In this document: positions 44,164 through 51,024 of the stretch, piece after piece
How the letters are laid out: each line of letters begins with the position of its first letter
How positions within the stretch are numbered: the first letter of the stretch is position 1
From: a virus
IMG/VR virus record: IMGVR_UViG_3300008113_005797
Coordinates: 1-64,000 of that record
DNA length: 64,000 nucleotides
Strand: one strand, 5' to 3'
Position numbers and translations under genes: made by a program
Notes under the pieces: generated by a model
Databases searched by the model: none
Told to the model about the DNA's origin: nothing
Seen by the model: the letters and a program-made list of their open reading frames with translations, nothing else

Positions 44164-44703
44164 TTAAGATATTACTATATTGTTTCCTGCTATGAACCAT
44201 TGCGATGGCTCGCATCGTATGTCGTAAACATTTTTTGCTGGAAGCTCTTCTATGGTCTCAACTGTTTCAAATGTTATTTCGCAAGACTCTATTCTCAATG
44301 TTACAAGTATGTCTCCAACTTGAACTTGCCCAGCCTCTTTATGTTTAACAACATTTCCATCTTTTACAAATATGAGCTGATTTTCTGAGAACAGCGTGTC
44401 TGATTCATTAAACCTCACTATACTCTTTTGAGCAATTTCATGCTTGACAACTGTTGTTTCGGCAAGGACTACTTTTTCTCTAATCTGTATTCCAGCCCCA
44501 GATGCTAGATCTGCAATGTTTATTTCTGAAGGATCAACTGTTAAAAGAACGTCTCCTATGTTTACATTTTTTGCCAACAGGTATCCATTTGGCGTAAGCA
44601 CCTGTGAGTCTTCTTCAATGCAGGCCTTTCCAGCCTTAAAGCAGTGAGAATACATCCCAAGTTTTTCATGTAACTCTACAGAGTCATTTTTTTCTATATT
44701 CAT
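44164..44703 (-). CDS. Stand-alone Hint (hedgehog/intein-like) protein, 179 aa
   Basis: After 27 residues comes ACIEEDSQVLTPNGYLLAKN, the start of a Hint domain with Cys28 as the would-be nucleophile. NVNIGDVLL and VQVGDILVTL are the two GD turns, and NVYDIRCEPSQWFIAGNNIVIS resembles the last intein strands. The TxxH His of block B is replaced (FSENQLIF), and there is no C-terminal His-Asn. The start at 44703 is fixed by GGAGGAAAAG directly upstream. Its stop is followed by the bidirectional terminator. It lies downstream of the repeat-Hint protein. Confidence 0.75.
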   Translation of the reverse strand: MNIEKNDSVELHEKLGMYSHCFKAGKACIEEDSQVLTPNGYLLAKNVNIGDVLLTVDPSEINIADLASGAGIQIREKVVLAETTVVKHEIAQKSIVRFNESDTLFSENQLIFVKDGNVVKHKEAGQVQVGDILVTLRIESCEITFETVETIEELPAKNVYDIRCEPSQWFIAGNNIVIS

Positions 44704-44731
44704 CTTTTCCTCCGAATTTTTGTTTAGATTA

Positions 44732-46129
44732 TCAACCAAGAACAATGTAGTTTCCTAGAATGAACCACTTATTTGTATTAGTTCTAACGTCATACACGGT
44801 TCTTTCAGATTCTTCGAAAGTCTTAATTGTTTCGACAATCATTTCTGAAGTGTTGCCTTCTGGAGTTACAGTTACTACCTTATCTCCGACTACCACTTCG
44901 CCTGCTGCTACAGTTGTTAGTCCATGTTCTGCTGACTGTATAAATATTGGCTGAGTGATTGAAAGCTTGGTTTCATCATCGTTGAAGGATACTACTGGCT
45001 TCTGGTAAGTCCAGAGTCCACCTTCTGATTCTGATATTGCAAATGGTCCTTCACCTGGTGTGGTGACTTCTACTTCGCAAATCTCTACAGTTTCTGCAAG
45101 TGAATCTACAAAATTTTCACCTGACATAAAGTCTGACTCGTTTACTGAGTAAACCTTATCTCCAACTGCAAGATCCTTTACCATCTTTGGACCATTGGTT
45201 GTCTGAATAACAGTTTCACCATCTATACAATATCCCTTTGGAGCCTTAAAGTATGGGAAGTATGGCCCAAAGCTTGGTGGGAAGAACGGTCCAAACCCTG
45301 GTGGGAAGAACGGTCCAAACCCTGGTGGGAAGAACGGTGGGAAGAATGGGAAGAACGGGAAGTATGGTGGGAAGTATGGTGGGAAGAATGGGAAGAATGG
45401 GAAGAACGGTGGGAAGTATGGTGGGAAGAATGGGAAGAACGGGAAGTATGGTGGGAAGTATGGTGGGAAGAATGGGAAGAATGGGAAGAACGGTGGGAAA
45501 AACGGGAAGAACGGTGGGAAGAATGGTGCTGTAGTGCTTACGCTATTTGATGAAGCAGAGTAAGGTCCACTTCCGTTAGCATTTTTTGCAAGAACCTGAT
45601 ATGTCTGAGATGTTCCAGCAGTTTCATTAATTGTTGCTGAAGTTACTCCTGCACCATAATCATATGTTGGTCCATCTGATGATTTAACAGTGTAACCAGT
45701 GTTTGCAGTGCCTCCTAAATCTGAAGGCGCTGACCAAGTAACTACATCTTGGTTAGCGTTTGGAGAAGATGCTGTTGGTGCTGAAGGCGCATTAGGTTTT
45801 GTTGTAGGAGTAGCAGAATTAGAAGTAGCTGGTTGGCTATTTCCAGCTGCATTTGATGCAACAACTGTAAAAGTATAAGAAACTCCACCAGCTAAACCAG
45901 GAAAACTAAAAGACGTTGAGGTTGTGCTTTGCTGTGTTGTTGCTGGTGTAGATGTTATTGCATACAGGGTTGCTGGCGGTGATGCGGCTGGCAGTGACCA
46001 TGTTAGGTTTACAGATCCATTTCCGCTGTCTCCTCCATTTACCGCTGTTGCCGTTAAACCTGTAACAGCACTTGGCTCTAGGAAGTTGTCCTGGGCTGAT
46101 GATTGAATACCTACTCTTTTATTTGCCAT
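44732..46129 (-). CDS. FN3-FN3-(Phe/Pro repeat)-Hint virion protein, 465 aa
   Basis: Domains in order: two fibronectin-III modules (about 18-110 and 112-200; TLYAITSTPATTQQ, GGVSYTFTVVASNAAGN), then residues 203-292 made almost only of Phe, Tyr and Pro (FFPPFFPFFPP, PPYFPPYFPFF), then FKAPKGY and a 165-residue Hint domain from Cys301 (CIDGETVIQTTNGPKMVKD to KWFILGNYIVLG). The Hint half is nearly identical to that of the 909-aa protein. The fold is that of self-cleaving domains, but no C-extein follows and the block-B His is missing. Location in a fibre block suggests a virion surface protein. Confidence 0.82.
   Translation of the reverse strand: MANKRVGIQSSAQDNFLEPSAVTGLTATAVNGGDSGNGSVNLTWSLPAASPPATLYAITSTPATTQQSTTSTSFSFPGLAGGVSYTFTVVASNAAGNSQPATSNSATPTTKPNAPSAPTASSPNANQDVVTWSAPSDLGGTANTGYTVKSSDGPTYDYGAGVTSATINETAGTSQTYQVLAKNANGSGPYSASSNSVSTTAPFFPPFFPFFPPFFPFFPFFPPYFPPYFPFFPFFPPYFPPFFPFFPFFPPYFPPYFPFFPFFPPFFPPGFGPFFPPGFGPFFPPSFGPYFPYFKAPKGYCIDGETVIQTTNGPKMVKDLAVGDKVYSVNESDFMSGENFVDSLAETVEICEVEVTTPGEGPFAISESEGGLWTYQKPVVSFNDDETKLSITQPIFIQSAEHGLTTVAAGEVVVGDKVVTVTPEGNTSEMIVETIKTFEESERTVYDVRTNTNKWFILGNYIVLG
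45254..45523 (-). repeat. Short coding repeats specifying Phe/Tyr-Phe-Pro units
   Basis: Direct repeats of 9- and 12-base units (TTCTTCCCA/TACTTCCCA variants on the minus strand) span about 270 bases and encode the Phe/Pro tract. The opposite strand also reads open as a Met/Gly/Arg repeat but has no other support. Confidence 0.8.
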
Positions 46130-46154
46130 TTCTGTCTCCTATTAATTTTATTTG

Positions 46155-48371
46155 TTAAGCTGTAAGGTCTCCGATAAGAACCCAGGTATTTGCTGCTCTC
46201 TTAAACAGTGTTGCTGAAGAGTAACGTGCTCTTAATTTTAATCCTGGGGTTCCATTTACAGTAGCTCCGCTACCAGAAATTATTACCTGTCCAGTATTAA
46301 CTCTGAATATATCAAAAGATGTTCCTATCGGATATGTTATAGAGTTTGTTCCATCGGCTGGGACTGTAATTGTTACGTCTCCAGTTGAGTCTACGTCTAA
46401 CCATCCATCGTGATAATCAGCATCATTTATTCCAAAGTTTGCTGTTTTTGATGTTACTGGTGTGTATGAAGCAACTTTACCAGCAAGAGATGTTGTTACT
46501 GTTGAAGCAAAGTTTGCATCATCTCCAAGTGCCGCTGCAAGCTCGTTAAGAGTATTTAGTGCATTTGGAGCACCATCAATAACTGCTGTAACTTCTGCAA
46601 CTGCTTCAGACTTTGCAGTAGCTATTGCTGCTGCTTGAGCTGTAGAAACTGGCTTATCTGAGTCTGAGGTATTGTCTACATTTCCAAGACCTACGTGAGC
46701 TTTTGTAACACCTGAAACAGTACCTGTAAATGTAGGATCTGCAAGCGGTGCTTTGAGCGCTACATTTGAAATTGTTTCATATGTAGACTCTGCTGTTGAT
46801 GTTGCAAGCTTAGTATCAATTTGTGCCTGAATTCCTGAAGTAACACCATTAACATAGCCTATCTCATCTGAGCTAACATTTCCAATTGATGTTGTGCTTG
46901 GAAGAACAACTGTTCCTGTAAATGTTGGGCTTTCTTTTGGAGCTAGATTTGTGTTAATTGATGATATTGCTGAGTTTGCTGCTGCTATGTCAGAAGTGTG
47001 TGTAGCATCTTGTGTTACAAGATCTGCAATATCTGTTGTGTGTGTTGCAAGTGTAGATGTGTGAGAATCAATTGTTACACCCTGTGCGGTAGTTAATGTT
47101 TCAAGAGCATCGATTTCTGATTGCTGTGTATCATTTACTGATACCGCTGCTGCTATATCTGCAGCTTGTGATACATTTACTGCTTCTATTGCTACAATAT
47201 CTGCTTCTGCTGTTGTTAATCTTGGGCCGTACAGCTCAACCGCTTCAATTCGGTCTACCGCTGCGTCTAAAGCTGTATCTACGTTAGATATTGTTGTATT
47301 TAAATTTTGAATGTCTGTATCATTTGAAGATATATATCCAGATAATTGCGTATTTGTTGCTGTTAATCCACTTGCGCTGGCAACTTCATTAAAGTCAACA
47401 GCAATTTGATCATTGGTTTTAACAAGACCATTTCCAATGTTTACTGGAATTGCTCCTGTGAACTGGCTAAAGTTTAAGGAGTCTGTTCCTAGCTGGAATA
47501 TCTCTCCTGCTCTTGATGCTTCCGCCAACAAAACAAAACCATCACGCTGATTTTCTGTTCCATTTTGTACGAATGCAAATAATCCTTCTCTAACTTCTCC
47601 ATCAACACTGTTGTCTGCGTCTGTTGCACGAGTTAAAACTGCTGCTGCTGAAGATCCTCCAGCATTGGTTACTACGTAAATACCATTTTGTGTTGCATCA
47701 GTTTGATTTTTAATAAGAACTCTATCGTTTGCAGAAAGAGATACACCATCAATAACAAGAGCACCGTTTGAAGAAGCTGTTAGAGTCTCCCCAATTCCAT
47801 TTCCTCCTGAGGCATCTGCTGATCCTGCTGAACGTGTGGATGCAAAGTTTGCTGTTGATGCAGCCTTTACTGCTGCTTTGATTTGAAGCCCACTTGCAAC
47901 TGAAGATACGTGTAATTTCGTAGCAAATGTGTCGCTATCTATTTGAGCATTTGGAACTTTTCCATCAGCATTAAGTGATGCAACCCCATTTGGTGCTCCA
48001 CGATCTTCTTGTAGTATATATGTAACATCTGCTGTATTTGCAAGATTTGATACTGCTGTATCAACATATGATTTAAGGGCAATGACGTCTGAATCAACGG
48101 CTATTGTAATAGTGTTAGCACCGTCATTATATGTCTTTGTAAGTCCTGCTCCTAATGATAAGGCGTTATTGATTGCATCTTGTGAAATTTCTGCAATTGC
48201 GACGTCTGAATTATTTGCATATGCAAGAGCTGTCCATGTTGAGGTACCGTTACCAAACTTAAATAAGTTTGTGTCTGACTCGACACCCATTTCTCCTGCT
48301 GCTAAAATTGGATTTACTGAGGTCCATTGTGAAGCGGTTCCTCTTCTTACTTGAATTCTTACTGTTGACAT
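46155..48371 (-). CDS. Tail fibre with RRGT-type N-terminal domain, 738 aa
   Basis: The N-terminus (IQVRRGTASQWTSVNPILAA; then GVESDTNLFKFGNGTSTW) is a conserved phage fibre anchoring module. Coiled-coil and Ala/Thr/Asp-rich repeats follow. HVGLGNVDNTSDSDKPVS marks a knob-like element, and the compact C-terminal domain ends RAANTWVLIGDLTA. It shares modules with the 610-aa fibre at 53.8 kb, so the two are paralogues. Confidence 0.75.
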   Translation of the reverse strand: MSTVRIQVRRGTASQWTSVNPILAAGEMGVESDTNLFKFGNGTSTWTALAYANNSDVAIAEISQDAINNALSLGAGLTKTYNDGANTITIAVDSDVIALKSYVDTAVSNLANTADVTYILQEDRGAPNGVASLNADGKVPNAQIDSDTFATKLHVSSVASGLQIKAAVKAASTANFASTRSAGSADASGGNGIGETLTASSNGALVIDGVSLSANDRVLIKNQTDATQNGIYVVTNAGGSSAAAVLTRATDADNSVDGEVREGLFAFVQNGTENQRDGFVLLAEASRAGEIFQLGTDSLNFSQFTGAIPVNIGNGLVKTNDQIAVDFNEVASASGLTATNTQLSGYISSNDTDIQNLNTTISNVDTALDAAVDRIEAVELYGPRLTTAEADIVAIEAVNVSQAADIAAAVSVNDTQQSEIDALETLTTAQGVTIDSHTSTLATHTTDIADLVTQDATHTSDIAAANSAISSINTNLAPKESPTFTGTVVLPSTTSIGNVSSDEIGYVNGVTSGIQAQIDTKLATSTAESTYETISNVALKAPLADPTFTGTVSGVTKAHVGLGNVDNTSDSDKPVSTAQAAAIATAKSEAVAEVTAVIDGAPNALNTLNELAAALGDDANFASTVTTSLAGKVASYTPVTSKTANFGINDADYHDGWLDVDSTGDVTITVPADGTNSITYPIGTSFDIFRVNTGQVIISGSGATVNGTPGLKLRARYSSATLFKRAANTWVLIGDLTA

Positions 48372-48433
48372 TTATGCCACCCCTATATTTAGACTTATTT
48401 AGTAATTATATCACTACAAAAATTCCAAAACAA

Positions 48434-48805
48434 TTAAGCAATTGCCCCAGAATCAAATGTCATGCTATATGTATCTGTAGAGTAGGCTCCACCGTCCGCA
48501 AATTTTGTGGCCGTTGTATTTACTCCGTTTGCAAAAACTGTATAAACAGGCTGTCCGTTATAGTCTATTGCTAGACCTATATCCATAAAGGTTATAGCAG
48601 TCAAATCTTCTGCCGCATCTTGAAGAAGGGCGATTTCTTTCCAAACTCCGTCAATCTGAAGCTTTAATCTTCCAGTTGATGAGTCAAAAGCTAGGGGGGT
48701 TGAATTTAAGACTAAGTTGTCTACATTGACTGCCGCATCAAAAGTTGCAGCTCCTGCTACGTTCAGGCCATTTTTAACCTTGAAGTTTTTATCTACTGTT
48801 GCCAT
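48434..48805 (-). CDS. Small fibre-like protein, 123 aa
   Basis: The N-terminus MATVDKNFKVKNGLNVAGA is nearly the same as that of the 504-aa fibre next to it (MAIVNKNFRVKNGLIVDGS), so both probably dock on the same site. The C-terminal part (FDSSTGRLKLQIDGVWKEIA) is a short β domain. It may be a shortened fibre, a competitor or a minor adhesin. Confidence 0.62.
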   Translation of the reverse strand: MATVDKNFKVKNGLNVAGAATFDAAVNVDNLVLNSTPLAFDSSTGRLKLQIDGVWKEIALLQDAAEDLTAITFMDIGLAIDYNGQPVYTVFANGVNTTATKFADGGAYSTDTYSMTFDSGAIA

Positions 48806-48872
48806 TTAAGTTCACATATCCCCTAATTGTTTTTGTGGGGAGATTCAGGCTCTCCCCCAGCCCTTTATTTAA

Positions 48873-50387
48873 TTAGTTAATTAATGTTGCGTAAACCATT
48901 ACATCTGTTGATGCATATATGGTTGTTACTGATATGGAAACATTTCCAGAAGCATAAGCTGCTGAAACAGTTCCTAGGTCTCCGTTTGTTCCAATTGATC
49001 CAAACTCTGTTATTGCAACATTGTTGTTGGTGTCAAGTGTAAGAAGAACTTCAGATACCTGAGTATTTACTCCATTTTTGAATTTAACTATAGCTTTTGC
49101 TGTACGATAATCAGATCCAGACCATGTTATTGCATTTACTGTACCTGCTGAAGCAACTGAAGTGGTTGTTGCCTTGACTGTTGCTACATCGTTCACATTT
49201 ACTGCTGTAAATGATGTTGTTCCATCCTTTACATCATCTAAAGCAGAGTTTGCTGCTGATGCTGCATCTGCGATGGCTTCTGATTTAGCAGTAGCAATTG
49301 CTGCATTTCTGTCTGTAACTTCTCCAGATATAGCTGTAGATATTGCTGAATTTCTAGCTGATGTCTCTGCTGACACCTTGGATGTTGCATCTGCTTCTGC
49401 TGACGCAAGCGCTGCATTTGCTTTAGATGTAGCGTCGGCTGCTGCTGCTGCTTCCGCTGCATCAACATATTGCTTTGTAGCTGCACCAAGTGCTTCTGCT
49501 GGATCTGCTGAAAGGACAAGAAGTCCAGTCATTGTATCTCCAGCCTTTGAAACCTTTTCTCCTACTGATGTGGCAAGATCTGCTGCGTAGTTTGGATTGT
49601 CTCCAATTGCTGCTGCTAATTCATTAAGTGTGTCAAGAAGCGCTGGAGCAGAATCTACAAGGTCTGCAACCTTTTCATCTGTGTAAGTATTTGATGAAGC
49701 TATTGCTGCTGCTTGAGCGGCGTTAGCTTTTGTAGTTGCATCTGCTGACGCAGTTGCTTCTGCTGCTGCTTGAGCGGCGTTAGCTTTTGTAGTTGCATCT
49801 GCTGACGCAGTTGCTTCTGCTGCTGCTTGAGCGGCGTTAGCTTTTGTAGTTGCATCTGCTGCTGCATCTGCGATGGCTTCTGATTTTGCTGTAGCAATTG
49901 CAGCATTTCTGTTCGTAACTTCTGTTGAGATTGCTGATGTAATTGCTGCATCACGGGCAGTTGCTTCTGCTGCTACTTTAGCTGTGGCATCTGTTGCTGC
50001 GTTGGCTTGTGCAGCAGATGCTGCTCCTGCTGCATCATAAGCTGATGCGGTAGCTGCAAGTGCACGAGCATTTGTAAAATAAAGGTTATTTGTTCCCTCA
50101 GATAAAACATCTGTTGTGTGGTTTAAAAGACTTGATACTGTTCCTGTTACATCGCCAGTTAAATTTCCTACGATGTTCGCTGTAATTGTTCCAGCTGCAA
50201 AGTTTCCTGATCCGTCTCTTTTTACGACAGTATTAGGAGTGTTTGCAGTGTCTGCTGATCCGCCAACTGTGCTAATAATAAAAGCGGTTGACGCTTCGGT
50301 TAATACATCATAGCCACCTACTGTTGCGACGGAACCGTCGACAATGAGGCCATTTTTTACTCTAAAGTTTTTATTTACTATTGCCAT
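48873..50387 (-). CDS. Ala-rich coiled-coil tail fibre, 504 aa
   Basis: N-terminal docking module (see 123-aa neighbour), then LYFTNARALAATASAYDAAG, three near-exact 19-residue Ala/Thr/Asp-rich repeats, LDTLNELAAAIGDNPNY, a second coiled coil and a β-rich C-terminal domain (RTAKAIVKFKNGVNTQVS). The repeat segment should form a long trimeric shaft. No chaperone domain is seen. Confidence 0.72.
   Translation of the reverse strand: MAIVNKNFRVKNGLIVDGSVATVGGYDVLTEASTAFIISTVGGSADTANTPNTVVKRDGSGNFAAGTITANIVGNLTGDVTGTVSSLLNHTTDVLSEGTNNLYFTNARALAATASAYDAAGAASAAQANAATDATAKVAAEATARDAAITSAISTEVTNRNAAIATAKSEAIADAAADATTKANAAQAAAEATASADATTKANAAQAAAEATASADATTKANAAQAAAIASSNTYTDEKVADLVDSAPALLDTLNELAAAIGDNPNYAADLATSVGEKVSKAGDTMTGLLVLSADPAEALGAATKQYVDAAEAAAAADATSKANAALASAEADATSKVSAETSARNSAISTAISGEVTDRNAAIATAKSEAIADAASAANSALDDVKDGTTSFTAVNVNDVATVKATTTSVASAGTVNAITWSGSDYRTAKAIVKFKNGVNTQVSEVLLTLDTNNNVAITEFGSIGTNGDLGTVSAAYASGNVSISVTTIYASTDVMVYATLIN
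49705..49861 (-). repeat. 57-bp tandem coding repeat, about 2.7 copies
   Basis: Copies start at 49705, 49762 and 49819. The first two units are identical and the third is truncated. Each codes for 19 residues (ATASADATTKANAAQAAAE register). Near-identity at DNA level points to recent unequal recombination that changes shaft length. Confidence 0.85.
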
Positions 50388-50414
50388 AATTTATGACTCC
50401 TCTTACTGCTTTAT

Positions 50415-50969
50415 TTACTTTAATGCCGTTCTAAAATATCTTACTGCTATTTCTCCTGATACTGGTGTTACCGTTAAACTAATTATACCAGAATTTATCT
50501 CAAATCCTATTGCTGCTATTGAAGAAGATGCGTTTGTGACTATGTTGGATTCTGAAACGTGTATGTCTCCACCACCTTGCATAGCGGTAATATTAGAAAA
50601 ATATGTTTCTCCAGTAGAAGACTTGCTTATTTGAACTGCGTAGCTAGCGGTTTTATAGTCTGATGCTGCATAAGAATCTAAGGTAGTTTTGTTTTCAATT
50701 CCGTTTACAACCAGGTCATTGTTTCCCTCTAAACCAAAAAGTGTAGCTATCTGGTCTGTAGAGTTTCCTATTGTGTTTAGCGTATCGTTAAGTAGGCCAA
50801 CCTTGTACGTTAAAGATTCTGGGTCGCTGGATCCAGTAATTCCTACTACTGTTTCTAATGCTTCAATGGCATCGTTGGCATTTGCATGTTGATCTGCGTG
50901 ACCAGTTAATTCATCTGTTGCCGATGGGTTTGAAAAATTGTCTTTACTTGTTGGAAAGCTTGTTGCCAT
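50415..50969 (-). CDS. Fibre/adhesin-associated protein, 184 aa
   Basis: The opening SKDNFSNPSATDELTGHADQ and then HANANDAIEALETVVG form a conserved small phage structural motif with a His/Asn-rich helix. The C-terminal half is a β domain (ISLTVTPVSGEIAVRYFRTA). It lies between two fibre genes, with GGAGG before the start and TATAAT (51000-51005 in plus coordinates) a little further upstream. The exact role is unknown. Confidence 0.6.
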   Translation of the reverse strand: MATSFPTSKDNFSNPSATDELTGHADQHANANDAIEALETVVGITGSSDPESLTYKVGLLNDTLNTIGNSTDQIATLFGLEGNNDLVVNGIENKTTLDSYAASDYKTASYAVQISKSSTGETYFSNITAMQGGGDIHVSESNIVTNASSSIAAIGFEINSGIISLTVTPVSGEIAVRYFRTALK

Positions 50970-51024
50970 TTGTTCCTCCGCATTTTATTGCATAGTATTA
51001 TTATACATCAATATTTCTTTAGGA

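Noticed and set aside
45253-45534. Plus-strand open frame encoding Met/Gly/Arg/Thr repeats
   Set aside because: It is the reverse reading of the Phe/Pro-coding repeats. No ribosome site and the minus-strand frame is part of a complete multi-domain gene.
44164-46129. Conventional splicing intein
   Set aside because: No C-extein follows in the 465-aa protein or the stand-alone gene, and the terminal His-Asn and block-B His are missing.
49700-49954. Gln/Lys-rich minus-strand frame overlapping the Ala-rich fibre
   Set aside because: A shifted reading of tandem coding repeats. The fibre frame has a start, docking domain and stop in context.
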